A DNA stretch of 64,000 bases from Rhodospirillum sp. GTDB taxonomy: Bacteria; Pseudomonadota; Alphaproteobacteria; Rhodospirillales; Rhodospirillaceae. Made by a program: the position numbers and the translations under genes. Below, one piece after another: positions 9,006 through 18,516 of the stretch. The notes under the pieces were generated by a model. The model ran no database searches. It was given only the letters and a program-made list of their open reading frames with translations, and was not told the origin of the DNA. The DNA lies in the NCBI GenBank assembly GCA_021741145.1, contig JAIOYK010000029.1:1-64000 (forward strand), given 5' to 3'. Positions within the stretch are counted from its first letter, which is position 1. Every line of letters begins with the position of its first letter.

Positions 9006-9044
9006 GCCCGTGACGCAACGACCGAGGCTGTCGCGGGCTTTTTT
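9006..9044 (+). terminator. Rho-independent terminator after the DISM kinase
   Basis: Stem GCCCGTGAC (9006-9014) pairs with GTCGCGGGC (9030-9038) with one T/G wobble, followed by six T residues. It lies 30 bases after the kinase stop codon. Confidence 0.8.
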
Positions 9045-9079
9045 GTTCAACCGTGTTGGAGGACAGTCATGGGTGGGGA

Positions 9080-9115
9080 CATGAAAAGGGGTGGATCACT
9101 CCACCCCTTTTCATG
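9080..9115 (-). terminator. Perfect 16-bp hairpin terminator of rne (bidirectional)
   Basis: A perfect inverted repeat: 16-base arms 9080-9095 and 9100-9115 (outer part CATGAAAAGGGG) around the 4-base loop TCAC. On each strand the 3' arm carries a run of four T, so it can end transcription in both directions. It lies 20 bases downstream of the rne stop on the minus strand, and after the kinase terminator on the plus strand. Confidence 0.85.
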
Positions 9116-9135
9116 CTTCGGACGGAGTGTCCCAA

Positions 9136-11685
9136 TCAGGACGATATCAACTTCGACCACCATCCGGTACGGCGGGGCTTCGAGTCATCCGTATCAGCCG
9201 GGCTTTCCGGATCGGTCGGAGAGGGGCCTTCCTCGGCGTGATTCGCGTCGGAGGGTGCCCCTTCCGAGGTTATCTCGTCGATGGCCCCCTCCTCGGACGA
9301 TACCGCCTCGGCATCCGCCCCTTCGGTTGCGGCCATATCCTTGGCTTCGGTGGCTTCGGTCTCCGATGTGGGCTCTTCCGAGGGGATCGGATCGGCGTTC
9401 ACCGGAGTGACGGGGCCGATGGAGGGCTCGGAACCGGACTCCAGGGTGGGCTCGTCGATGGTGTTGGCGTCCTGGTTCCCTTCGGCGCTCGGGGGGGCCT
9501 CTTCGCAGGTCCCGGATGCGTCGTTACGCCCATCGCTGGTTGGCTCTTCGGTGGTCGGCTCTTCGTTGGCGGCTCCTTCGTTGGTGGAGCCGTCCGATGC
9601 CGTCGCCTCGTCCCGATTGCTCCGGCCACGCCGACGGCGGCGGCGGCGGCGGCCGCGGTTGGCCGCGTCCCCTTCCCCATCGTCCGTGTCCTCGGCGGTG
9701 TCCTCATCCCGGGGCGCGTCGCCATTTTCCTCGTCGGAGGGGTCCGCGTCGTCCTCGGCGGTGGGCGCGCTCTGGTCGTCCTCCTCACCGGAGGTCTGAT
9801 CCTGGCCGTCCTCGGTTCCCTCGGTGTCGCGACGACCGCGACGGCGGCGGCGGCGGCGGCGCTTGCGGCCAGATGCGTCCGTGTCGTCGTCGCTTCCCCC
9901 ATCGGGCCCTTCGGTGGTGCTCAGGGGCTCGGCTTCGGCCTTTTCCTCATCCTCGACGTCGACGTCGACATCGTCTTCCCCTTCATCCTCGTCCTCGGCT
10001 ATCGGGACCGTCATCCGGGCCGGATCGTGTTGGACAGCGGCCTCCGCCGGGGCATCATCCCGTCGGGTCTCCGCCTTGATTCGCTCCATTCGGTGGTCAG
10101 GAATGATCAGGCTGTCGTCACCCAACAGGATGACGGTAAAGTCGTAGCGTTCCTCGATGGCGGCCAGCACGGACCGCTTGTGGTTGAGGATATAAAGCGC
10201 CACCGCGGAGGGGACGGTGACCGTGACCTCGGAGGAGCGACGGCGCACGCCCTCCTCCTCGATCACCCGCAGCATGTAGACCGCGGTGGATTCGATGGAC
10301 CGCACCGATCCTGTCCCATGGCAATGGGGGCAGGGCAGGAAGCTGGTTTCCATCAGGCTGGGGCGCAGGCGCTGGCGGGATAATTCCATCAGACCAAAGT
10401 GACTGATGCGACCCAACTGAATCCGCGCCCGGTCGTTCCGCAGGGCGTCCTTCACCCGCCGTTCCACATTGGTGTTGGAGCGGGGGTCGTCCATGTCGAT
10501 GAAGTCGATGACGATCAGCCCGGACAGGTCCCGCAGACGCAGTTGCCGGGCGATTTCGTCCGCGGCTTCCAGGTTCGTCTTATAGGCCGTTTCCTCGATA
10601 TTGCGTTCACGGGTCGAGCGGCCGGAGTTGACGTCGATGGCCACCAGGGCCTCGGTCTGGTTAATGACGATATAGCCGCCGGACTTCAGTTGGGCCACGG
10701 GGCTGTGCATGGCGTCCATCTGACTTTCCACCTGGTAGCGGTGGAACAACGGCATGATCTCGTCTTTGTAAGGCTGCACCTTCTTGGCATGGGAGGGTGT
10801 CAGCATCTTCATGAAGTCCTTGGCGGTGCGATACCCCGTATCGCCTTCCACCAGGATTTCCTCGATGTCCCGGGAATAGATATCGCGGATGGCCCGCTTG
10901 ATCAGACTGCCTTCCTCGTGGATCAGCGAGGGCGCCCGGCTTTCCAGGGTCGTGGTGCGGATAATGTCCCAGGTCCGCATCAGGTAATCATGGTCGCGTT
11001 TGATTTCCGCCTTCGAGCGTTCGCTGCCCGCGGTGCGCAGGATGATCGCGCTGCCCTTGGGGCCGGACAATTCGCCCATGATCGTCTTCAGGCGCTTGCG
11101 ATCGGCGACGTTGGTGATCTTGCGCGACACCCCCCCCCCCCGGGTGGTATTGGGCATGAAAACGCAATACCGGCCCGCCAGGGACAGATAGGTGGTCAGG
11201 GCCGCGCCCTTGTTGCCACGCTCCTCCTTCACCACCTGGACCAGCAGGATTTGGCGGCGCTTGATGACTTCCTGGATCTTGTAGGAGCGGATGCTCCGTG
11301 ACCGGGAACGGGAAGAAGGCTGATTGTCCTCCGTCTCGTCGCCACCGAGGGTTTCCACGCTTTCGCCGTCGCCATCCTCGTCATCATCGGTGGCGGCTTG
11401 GGCCTGTTCCTCGGCGATCAGCTTTTCCCGGTCGGCGACGGGGATCTGATAATAGTCTGGATGGATCTCGTTGAAGGCCAGGAAGCCGTGGCGGTTTCCA
11501 CCGTATTCCACGAAAGCCGCCTGGAGGGAGGGTTCGACCCTGACAACCTTGGCGAGATAAATGTTTCCTTTCAGTTGTTTTTTCGTCGATGTCTCGACGT
11601 CAAATTCCTCGAGACGGGTACCGTCGAGAACCACGACCCGGGTTTCCTCGGGGTGGTTCGCATCGATGAGCATACGCTTGGTCAT
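9136..11685 (-). CDS. rne: Ribonuclease E
   Basis: This 849-residue endonuclease is the core of the RNA degradosome. The N-terminal S1 region (about 36-200) is split by an acidic insert (ATDDDEDGDGESVE), common in alphaproteobacteria. The catalytic DNase I-like part shows VAIDVNSGRSTRERNIEETA and VIDFIDMDDPRSNTNVERR, carrying the two metal-binding aspartates, followed by the zinc-link CPHCHGTG. The last 300 residues are disordered and acidic, with three arginine blocks (such as RKRRRRRRRRGRR) that probably bind RNA. The protein ends RRTGWWSKLISS; a GWW tail in Caulobacter RNase E is known to bind PNPase. A 12-base C run at 11130-11141 encodes RGGGV in the S1-adjacent region. It diverges from amiC. 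Confidence 0.95.
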   Translation of the reverse strand: MTKRMLIDANHPEETRVVVLDGTRLEEFDVETSTKKQLKGNIYLAKVVRVEPSLQAAFVEYGGNRHGFLAFNEIHPDYYQIPVADREKLIAEEQAQAATDDDEDGDGESVETLGGDETEDNQPSSRSRSRSIRSYKIQEVIKRRQILLVQVVKEERGNKGAALTTYLSLAGRYCVFMPNTTRGGGVSRKITNVADRKRLKTIMGELSGPKGSAIILRTAGSERSKAEIKRDHDYLMRTWDIIRTTTLESRAPSLIHEEGSLIKRAIRDIYSRDIEEILVEGDTGYRTAKDFMKMLTPSHAKKVQPYKDEIMPLFHRYQVESQMDAMHSPVAQLKSGGYIVINQTEALVAIDVNSGRSTRERNIEETAYKTNLEAADEIARQLRLRDLSGLIVIDFIDMDDPRSNTNVERRVKDALRNDRARIQLGRISHFGLMELSRQRLRPSLMETSFLPCPHCHGTGSVRSIESTAVYMLRVIEEEGVRRRSSEVTVTVPSAVALYILNHKRSVLAAIEERYDFTVILLGDDSLIIPDHRMERIKAETRRDDAPAEAAVQHDPARMTVPIAEDEDEGEDDVDVDVEDEEKAEAEPLSTTEGPDGGSDDDTDASGRKRRRRRRRRGRRDTEGTEDGQDQTSGEEDDQSAPTAEDDADPSDEENGDAPRDEDTAEDTDDGEGDAANRGRRRRRRRRGRSNRDEATASDGSTNEGAANEEPTTEEPTSDGRNDASGTCEEAPPSAEGNQDANTIDEPTLESGSEPSIGPVTPVNADPIPSEEPTSETEATEAKDMAATEGADAEAVSSEEGAIDEITSEGAPSDANHAEEGPSPTDPESPADTDDSKPRRTGWWSKLISS

Positions 11686-12476
11686 TCGGAAGGCTTCTCC
11701 GCGGGGCCGGACCGCCCTGGCGCGAAAGCGCGAGCGGCCGGTCGATCAGGGGTGACCGGCGGACCTTGGACACGGGGAAAGGTTGGCGGGCGAACGGGGA
11801 GCGGAGGACCGTGTTCGATGTTCTCCCGTGGGAGAGCCGGTTACCACGAACCTCCGGCGCCAGGTCGGACGATGCCGACGGGCGCGCGAAAGCGCGAGGT
11901 GACCGCGGAGCGTGGTCGCCTGCCTTGGGGTGTTCACAGGGAACTGGAAATCGCATTATCCAGGAATCCAGGATGCCTAACCTGTCCGGCGCGGTTCGGA
12001 TCCGGCCGTCAAGAAAATTGTTGCGTCGCAATACCAGCTGTTGGGTCCCGGTTCGAGCGCGCCGCCGCCGAATGGGGTCTTCGCCCATCCCACGCCAATC
12101 GGCTTCGCCGTCTCCTAAAGCCTCCCCCGGACCGGGAACCATCGGGGACTGTTTTCCCACGGTTTTCCCACTCCTCAAGGGATCTTCCGGCCCGGTCACG
12201 GACCCCACCCCGGCGATCTGCGCGGGGTTCGGGCTGGACCCTCCAACGGAATCTCAAGAATAAAGATACAGTTGGGCCATACCTTCCACAACCAATCTTT
12301 TGCCCATCAATGAAGTCCGGTTCGTGATGGTGGCGGTCGTGATCATCGATTATGGATTAAAAATCATGCCTTAACGGGGTTTTCTTTCATCAAATTCTTG
12401 TCACGTGGGATCGAGTCCCCTATACCGGAGTCACGGTTTCTCTCAGGACCCAAGGGACGGGGGCGCAAAGTCGGTG
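11686..12476. promoter_or_regulatory. 790-base gap between divergent rne and amiC; likely long rne leader
   Basis: No convincing gene is seen. The part next to rne (11700-11910 on the minus strand) is rich in short hairpins, including two copies of GCGCGAAAGCGCGAG (about 11717 and 11885). RNase E genes often have long, structured leaders used for autoregulation, so this may be the same device; the direct evidence is only the repeated hairpin. The part near amiC (12260-12400) is more AT-rich and probably holds the amiC promoter. Confidence 0.45.
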
Positions 12477-14075
12477 ATGAGGCGTATCTGGCGAAGCGGC
12501 GTGAGCAGGCGGTCGCTGGTGTCGGGGGCTGCGTCCCTGGCCCTGGCCGCGGGATTGCTCGCGCCACGCGCCGCGCGTGCCTCCGCTCGGGTCCAGGGCA
12601 TGCGGTTTGGCGACCACGGCACGTCCACGCGGTTCGTGCTTGACCTGAGCGAGCGGGCGCGATGGCGTCTGTTCACCCTGGCCGCGCCCTACCGTCTGGT
12701 GCTTGACATTCCCGCGGCGGAATTCGTTCTGGCGACGGTTCCTTCGGGGTTGGGGTTGATCCAGAGCGCGCGCCACGGTATGGCCGATAGCCAGACCGCC
12801 CGCGTGGTCCTCGATTTGTCAGGTCCAGTTGTCGTGGACAAGGACTTCCTTCTGGAGCCCCAGGGGGACCAGGGATGGCGTCTGGTGATTGATCTGGCGC
12901 CGACTTCGGACGCGGTCTTCATGGCATCCGTTGGTTTACCAACCGCGCCGGAGGCGCCCAACACCCTCACCCCGGAACCCTCCACGCGGGCCGTGGCCAT
13001 GGCCGGGACCTCCGTCGTGGGGACGCCCGTGGGAGGCGGCTATCAAGGACCCATACCCAAGGCTTCCACTCCCGCCATGTCCGTCGCGACCACCCCGGGC
13101 GTCACCGCCTCCGGGGCGCCCCTGGATCTGCGCGGATTTACCGCCGCCCGGATCGGGGGTGGGTCCATCGAGCCCCTCCCGACGCCCATGGCGAGTGGCG
13201 AGACAGGGAGCATGGATGGTGCCTTGGGCGTCCCGGACGCCCTCTCCCCGGGCCTGTCCCCCGTGGGCCAGGGGATGCCCATCGTGTCGCGCCTGGGGCC
13301 GATGCGGGTGGGGCTCGCCGATGGGCGGGTCGTACCTGTGCCCATGGACAAGCCAACCCAATCGGTCGCGCCTCCGCGCAGACCGGTGATCGTCCTTGAC
13401 CCCGGCCATGGTGGGCGGGATCCGGGAGCCATTGGACTGACCGGTGTCCATGAAAAGGACATCACCTTGAACATGGCTCGAGACTTGCGGAAAGCCCTGG
13501 AAGCCACGGGCCGCTACAAGGTGGTTATGACCCGGGACCGGGATTCGGCCATACACCTGCGCGAGCGGGTGGCCCGGGGGCGCCATGCCGGGGCGGACCT
13601 ATTCATTTCCCTGCACGCCGATGCCCTGCGCGATCCGGGTGTCCGCGGCCTGTCAGTCTATACCCTGTCGGAAAATGCCTCCGATGACGAGGCGGCTCAA
13701 TTGGCCGAGCGCGAGAACAAGGCCGATATCCTGCTGGGCATGGACCTGTCCCATGAATCGCCGGATGTGGCCAACATCCTGATTGATCTGGCCCAACGGG
13801 AAACCAAGAACAAGTCCGTGCGCTTCGCCAATGCGTTGATTTCGCAATTGCCCGCGGACGTCAAGAAGTTGGGGAAGACTCGGCGCTACGCCGGTTTCGC
13901 GGTGCTCAAGGCACCCGATGTTCCCTCCGTTCTGGTGGAGATGGGATTTCTCTCCAACAGGTCGGATGAAAAGCTCTTGCGCACCAACGGCTACCGGGTG
14001 AAGCTGGCGGCCGCCCTGGTGCGGAGCGTCGATGACTTTTTCGCTCCCCAGCAGCAAAGGGCTTGGCGGCCCTAA
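12477..14075 (+). CDS. amiC: N-acetylmuramoyl-L-alanine amidase AmiC-like, Tat-exported
   Basis: This 532-residue enzyme cleaves the peptide from peptidoglycan glycan chains and helps daughter cells separate. A twin-arginine signal (SRRSLVSGAASLALAAGL) starts it, then an AMIN domain (about 35-140) for septal targeting. A 150-residue proline/threonine-rich linker follows, then the Amidase_3 domain from about 325. Zinc and catalytic motifs are VLDPGHGGRDPGAIG, the Glu in GVHEKDITLNMA, FISLHADA and the catalytic Glu in VLVEMGFLSN. The ATG at 12477 gives the Tat signal directly. The order rne (divergent), amiC, mrcA, prfB is an alphaproteobacterial arrangement. Confidence 0.93.
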   Translation: MRRIWRSGVSRRSLVSGAASLALAAGLLAPRAARASARVQGMRFGDHGTSTRFVLDLSERARWRLFTLAAPYRLVLDIPAAEFVLATVPSGLGLIQSARHGMADSQTARVVLDLSGPVVVDKDFLLEPQGDQGWRLVIDLAPTSDAVFMASVGLPTAPEAPNTLTPEPSTRAVAMAGTSVVGTPVGGGYQGPIPKASTPAMSVATTPGVTASGAPLDLRGFTAARIGGGSIEPLPTPMASGETGSMDGALGVPDALSPGLSPVGQGMPIVSRLGPMRVGLADGRVVPVPMDKPTQSVAPPRRPVIVLDPGHGGRDPGAIGLTGVHEKDITLNMARDLRKALEATGRYKVVMTRDRDSAIHLRERVARGRHAGADLFISLHADALRDPGVRGLSVYTLSENASDDEAAQLAERENKADILLGMDLSHESPDVANILIDLAQRETKNKSVRFANALISQLPADVKKLGKTRRYAGFAVLKAPDVPSVLVEMGFLSNRSDEKLLRTNGYRVKLAAALVRSVDDFFAPQQQRAWRP

Positions 14076-14396
14076 GGGTCCCAATGGCGGTCACGGTGGA
14101 ATTCGCTTTCAAGGTGTCTCGCCGGTTTCTTGGAGATCGGTCCCCGCCAATATCCTTGGTGTCATGGGCATGGCGGATTTAGGCCATTGGATTGCCATGA
14201 TCGCGGCGCAGGTTTCCTCGAGATCGCTCGATTGGATACGTCACCCGGTGGGGCGATGCCGTGGGACGCGGCTGTTTTGGGCTGAATGTGCAGTTTTGGA
14301 CCGAATATGTTTTGGGCCGAATATTAGGGACCCGGGTAACGGGCGAACTGGAATTTTCACCGCGCTTGAAGGGGTGGTTATGTGGGTCGAGGGCCG
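14076..14396. other. amiC-mrcA spacer, no gene seen
   Basis: No plausible gene lies here on either strand. The only clear structure is a set of three short direct repeats (separate entry) about 70-120 bases before mrcA. The spacer probably carries the mrcA promoter. Confidence 0.5.
14274..14325 (+). repeat. Three 16-base direct repeats upstream of mrcA
   Basis: GTTTTGGGCTGAATGT (14274), GTTTTGGACCGAATAT (14293) and GTTTTGGGCCGAATAT (14309) share the core GTTTTGG-N-C-N-GAAT. Spacings are 19 and 16 bases. They stand about 70-120 bases before the mrcA start, which fits a repeated protein-binding site, though replication slippage is also possible. Confidence 0.6.
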
Positions 14397-16907
14397 ATGA
14401 TCAAAATCCTGGTGTCCCTGGTCATGGTGACCATGTTGGGTGGGGCCGGGGGTGTCACCTATCTTTATGATAAGTATGGCGACGACCTTCCGGATTATAC
14501 GGCTTTGGCCAATTACGCGCCCGCCATCACCACCCGGGTGTTGGCGGGCGACGGTCGGCTGATGGCCGAATACGCCATCGAACAGCGGGTCTATGTCCCC
14601 ATCGAGGCGATCCCCCAGAGGGTTCGTAACGCCTTCCTATCCGCCGAGGACAAATCCTTCTACACCCACCCGGGTGTCGATTTTGTCGGTTTGTTCCGGG
14701 CGGTTCTGATGAACCTGAAGAACTATGGGTCGGGTCGGCGTCCCGTTGGGGCCTCGACCATCACCCAACAGGTGGCGAAGAACTTCCTGCTGACCAGCGA
14801 GGTCTCCATCGAGCGGAAGATCAAGGAAGCGATCCTTGCCTTCCGGATCGAGGACGCCTTCACCAAGGACCATATCCTCGAACTCTATCTGAACGAAATT
14901 TACCTGGGCTTTGGATCCTACGGCGTGGCCGCGGCCTCTCTGAACTATTTCAACAAAAGTCTGGCCGAACTGACCATCGGCGAAGTCGCCTTCCTGGCGG
15001 CCCTGCCCAAGGCGCCGAACAATTACAACCCCATCAAGAAGCCCGCCGCGGCCAAGGTTCGGCGTGACTGGGTGGTGGACCGCATGCTCGAGGATGGCCA
15101 CATCACCGCGGAGGAGGCCGAAGCCGCCAAGGCCGAACCCATTATCGTGCGAGAACGGGACGAGACTCAGGTGGTTCACAACGGGGAGTTCTTCTCCGAG
15201 GAAGTGCGCCGCCAACTCGCCGCTCAATACGGCGAGGAAGCCCTCTACAAGGGGGGCATGTATGTGCGCACGACGCTGGATCCCCGGCTGCAAACCATCG
15301 CCACGAAGGCCCTGCGCCAGGGTTTGATGGACTACGACCGCCGCCATGGCTGGCGGGGGCCGGTGACCTCCATTGGCGATGTCCAAAATTGGACGACCTT
15401 GCTGCCCGATATTCCCGTGTCTCCCGGCGCGCCGGAGGATTGGCGTCTCGCGGTGATTCTGCGGCTGGACAAGGACGAGGCCAAGGTGGGGACGGCGGAC
15501 GGCTATGGCGGCTCCATTCCCATGAAGGAAATGGCCTGGGCTCGCCCCTGGATCGAGGGTCAGCGCTTCGGGAACCCGCCCAAGGCGCCGTCGGATGTGC
15601 TTGAGGTGGGCGACGTGGTTCTGGTGGAGCCGATGTTGAAGGACGACAAGGGCAAGGATTTCCCCGCGGGCACCTACGGTTTGCGTCAGATGCCCGATGT
15701 CGAGGGGGCTCTGGTCGCCATGGATCCCCACACGGGTCGTGTCCTGGCCATGGTTGGAGGCTTCTCGCCCAAACGCAGTGAGTTCAACCGGGCCACCCAG
15801 GCCAAGCGCCAGCCCGGGTCCTCCTTCAAGCCATTCGTGTATCTGGCGGCCCTGGACCATGGTTATACCCCGGCCACGATCATCCTGGACGCGCCGTTCG
15901 TCTATGATCCCGGCCCGGGTCAACCCCTCTGGAAGCCCAAGAACTACGAGGGCCAGTTCTACGGACCGTCGACCTTGCGCATGGGAGTGGAGAAATCCCG
16001 GAACCTGATGACCGTCCGTCTGGCCAATGCCGTTGGCATGGACGTGGTGGCCGAATACGCCGAGAAATTCGGGGTGGTGAAGACCATGCCCCGGTTCCTC
16101 GCCGCGTCATTGGGCGCGGTGGAGACCACGGTGATGGACCTGACGACGGCCTATGCGATGTTGGTCAACGGCGGAAGGCGGATTTCGCCGACCCTGCTGG
16201 ATCGGATCCAGGATCGCACGGGAAGGACCATCTATCGGCATGACCAGCGCGACTGCGACGCGTGCCAGGCCGTGCAATGGACTGGCCAGGGTCTGCCGGA
16301 GATCCCCGATGATCGGGAGATCATGACCGATCCCCTGTCCGCCTATCAGATGGTGTCCATTCTGCAGGGGGTGGTCCAGCGGGGCACGGGTGCACGGGTC
16401 CAGGCCGTTGGCAAGTCCGTGGCTGGCAAGACAGGCACGTCGAACGATAGTTTCGATACCTGGTTCATGGGGTTCTCTCCGGATTTGGTCTGTGGTGTCT
16501 TCGTGGGCTTCGACGTGCCCCGATCCCTGGGATCCCATGAAGCGGGCTCCACCGCGGCGGCGCCCATCTTCACTGCTTTTATGAAGGAAGCCCTGGCCGA
16601 CAAGCCGGATATCCCCTTCCGGGCGCCCAACGGGATCAAGTTCGTGCGGGTGGACCGGACCACGGGTCAACGGTCATCCACCAAGGACAACTCGATTATA
16701 GAAGCCTTCAAGCCGGGCACCGTTCCCTCTGTCGCCTCGGCCTCCTACGTGATTGATGGCTCCGCGGTTCCCATGGGCGACTATGGCACCTTCCAGCCCG
16801 GTACCGAGCCCCAAACCGGTGGCTTCCCCGGTCCGGCTGGTGCCGGATCCGCCCAGCCGGGCGGTTTCGGTGGAGGCGCCGCGCCCAGCGCCGGGGGCCT
16901 GTATTAG
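14397..16907 (+). CDS. mrcA: Penicillin-binding protein 1A (bifunctional transglycosylase/transpeptidase)
   Basis: The 836-residue class A penicillin-binding protein polymerises and cross-links peptidoglycan. One N-terminal membrane helix (about 3-22) is followed by the GT51 domain with SAEDKSFYTHPGVD and GASTITQQVAKNF. The transpeptidase domain has the SxxK motif PGSSFKPF, SxN in KSRNLMTV and KTG in AGKTGTSNDSFDTW. An OB-like insert lies between the two domains. The C-terminal tail is glycine/proline-rich. The ATG at 14397 was chosen over a GTG at 14382 because GAGGG stands just before it and the helix starts at once. It sits between amiC and prfB. Confidence 0.95.
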   Translation: MIKILVSLVMVTMLGGAGGVTYLYDKYGDDLPDYTALANYAPAITTRVLAGDGRLMAEYAIEQRVYVPIEAIPQRVRNAFLSAEDKSFYTHPGVDFVGLFRAVLMNLKNYGSGRRPVGASTITQQVAKNFLLTSEVSIERKIKEAILAFRIEDAFTKDHILELYLNEIYLGFGSYGVAAASLNYFNKSLAELTIGEVAFLAALPKAPNNYNPIKKPAAAKVRRDWVVDRMLEDGHITAEEAEAAKAEPIIVRERDETQVVHNGEFFSEEVRRQLAAQYGEEALYKGGMYVRTTLDPRLQTIATKALRQGLMDYDRRHGWRGPVTSIGDVQNWTTLLPDIPVSPGAPEDWRLAVILRLDKDEAKVGTADGYGGSIPMKEMAWARPWIEGQRFGNPPKAPSDVLEVGDVVLVEPMLKDDKGKDFPAGTYGLRQMPDVEGALVAMDPHTGRVLAMVGGFSPKRSEFNRATQAKRQPGSSFKPFVYLAALDHGYTPATIILDAPFVYDPGPGQPLWKPKNYEGQFYGPSTLRMGVEKSRNLMTVRLANAVGMDVVAEYAEKFGVVKTMPRFLAASLGAVETTVMDLTTAYAMLVNGGRRISPTLLDRIQDRTGRTIYRHDQRDCDACQAVQWTGQGLPEIPDDREIMTDPLSAYQMVSILQGVVQRGTGARVQAVGKSVAGKTGTSNDSFDTWFMGFSPDLVCGVFVGFDVPRSLGSHEAGSTAAAPIFTAFMKEALADKPDIPFRAPNGIKFVRVDRTTGQRSSTKDNSIIEAFKPGTVPSVASASYVIDGSAVPMGDYGTFQPGTEPQTGGFPGPAGAGSAQPGGFGGGAAPSAGGLY

Positions 16908-17353
16908 GGCAAATCTGGAACAGATCGCGGTGATCATTTGCTTCAATATCAAATTCTTGGAGCATTTCGCGGGACCCATATTTCATGCAAATCGCTCGAA
17001 GGTTTGGCTTCTGGAGGAGGCGGTGATGTCGCGTCTTGGTCAGGCCCGGCCGCGTGGACAGTCAGGCAATGGACCCAAGGCCGACCACGGCGATGACAGC
17101 TGAGACCGCGCTCGCGAAGAGGCCTGACTGGACAGCAGGTGTCAGGGAAGAAAGGGGCTTTGTCTGTTTGAAGCGTACCGCGTCAATGCAGGACGGAATG
17201 CCCATTTTGGTATAGTGCGGTGCAATATCTTTTGTGGTTCTTGCCCCTTTCAGGGCCGGTTCCCGCATCCCGCCTGGACAGATGGAGGGGACTGAGGCAC
17301 CTTAGCGCCGCTTTTACCTTTTTTGTTCATAATGATGGGAAGGACCGGACGCG
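16908..17353. other. mrcA-prfB spacer, no convincing gene
   Basis: These 446 bases have no protein I can support. A minus-strand frame (17062-17268, 68 codons) ends with a hydrophobic stretch LFASAVSAVIAVVGLG but has no ribosome site and no recognisable family. An inverted repeat CCTGAC/GTCAGG lies near 17124-17147. The region next to prfB is more AT-rich and probably holds its promoter. Confidence 0.4.
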
Positions 17354-18476
17354 ATGCGCGCGGAATGTCAGACCCTGGTCGATGAGATCAAGCAGTCCAT
17401 GGCACTGCTGAGGAGGCATCTTTGACTGGGATAACGCCCTTAGACGACTGGACGAACTGAACGCCCTTTCCGAGGACCCCAATCTCTGGAATAACGCTGA
17501 GAAAGCCCAGAAATTGATGCGCGAGCGCACGCATCTGGAAGGCTCGATCAGCGGCTATCGGGCGCTCGCCACCGAGATGGAAGACGCCGTCGGCCTGATC
17601 GAACTGGGCGAGGAGGAAGGCGATACGGAAACCGTGGATGAAGGCGAGGCCCTGTTGAAGGGCATCGCGGCCACGGCGCGGAAGCGGGAACTGGAAAGCT
17701 TGCTGTCTGGCGAGGCCGACGCCAATGACGCCTATCTGGAAGTCCACGCGGGCGCTGGTGGGACCGAGGCACAGGACTGGGCCCAAATCCTGCTGCGCAT
17801 GTATTCCCGCTGGGCCGAGGCGCACGGCTATAAGGTTCAATACATGGAAGAAAGCGAGGGCGAGGAAGCGGGCATCAAGTCGGTGACCATCCAGGTGACC
17901 GGGCATAACGCCTATGGCTGGCTGAAAACGGAAAGCGGCGTGCACCGTCTTGTGCGCATCAGCCCCTTCGACAGTTCCGCCCGGCGACACACCAGCTTTT
18001 CCTCCGTTTGGGTCTATCCAGTGATTGACGACGCCATCGAGATTGATATCCAGGAAAAGGATTGTCGGATCGATACCTACCGGGCCTCGGGTGCCGGTGG
18101 CCAGCACGTGAACCGGACCGACAGCGCCGTGCGCATCACCCACATCCCCACCGGTGTCGTGGTCCAGTGCCAGTCCGAACGATCCCAGCATCAGAACAAG
18201 GCCCACTGCTGGAACATGATGAAGGCCCGTCTGTACGAGCGGGAATTGCGCTTGCGAGAGGAAAAAGCCCAGGCCCTGGAAGACACCAAAAGCGATATTG
18301 GCTGGGGGCACCAGATTCGGTCTTACGTCCTACAGCCCTATCAGATGGTCAAGGACCTGCGGACAGCGGTGGAGACCTCTGATACCCAGGGTGTTCTGGA
18401 TGGGGATCTGGACGCGTTCATGGCCGCTTCCCTGGCGTCCAAGATCACCGGAGCCGATGAACAGGGCGCCAGTTGA
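17354..18476 (+). CDS. prfB: Peptide chain release factor 2, with programmed +1 frameshift
   Basis: RF2 ends translation at UGA and UAA. The gene is read as 17354-17422 joined to 17424-18476. A 23-codon leader ([16 protein letters not shown]...) runs to CTT TGA C at 17420-17426, where the ribosome slips +1 to give [15 protein letters not shown]. The slip site has the internal Shine-Dalgarno AGGAGG at 17411-17416, three bases before CTT, exactly the autoregulatory layout of RF2. The main body shows the anticodon-like SPF in [12 protein letters not shown] and the catalytic GGQ in [14 protein letters not shown]. The total is about 373 residues, normal for RF2. The in-frame TGA is therefore regulatory, not a mutation. 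Confidence 0.96.
17411..17426 (+). promoter_or_regulatory. RF2 programmed frameshift signal
   Basis: AGGAGG CAT CTT TGA C: internal Shine-Dalgarno, slippery CUU, UGA stop and following C, the canonical RF2 feedback element. Low RF2 slows termination at UGA and allows the +1 shift. Confidence 0.95.
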
Positions 18477-18516
18477 TGCGGGTTGGACCACCGGGTGCCA
18501 CCGGCGACCAGGGCCG

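Noticed and set aside
9091-10383. Plus-strand open frame of 430 codons over the RNase E tail
   Set aside because: It mirrors the acidic/arginine repeats of rne; no signal, domain or ribosome site.
11398-12327. 309-codon plus-strand frame spanning rne start and the spacer
   Set aside because: It begins inside rne antisense and has no homology-like features; the spacer part is arginine/proline-rich noise.
17062-17268. Small minus-strand membrane protein
   Set aside because: A hydrophobic end is present but there is no ribosome site, no family and atypical codon use for the rest.
17423-17425. In-frame TGA as a nonsense mutation of prfB
   Set aside because: The surrounding AGGAGG, CTT and C are the regulated RF2 frameshift site.
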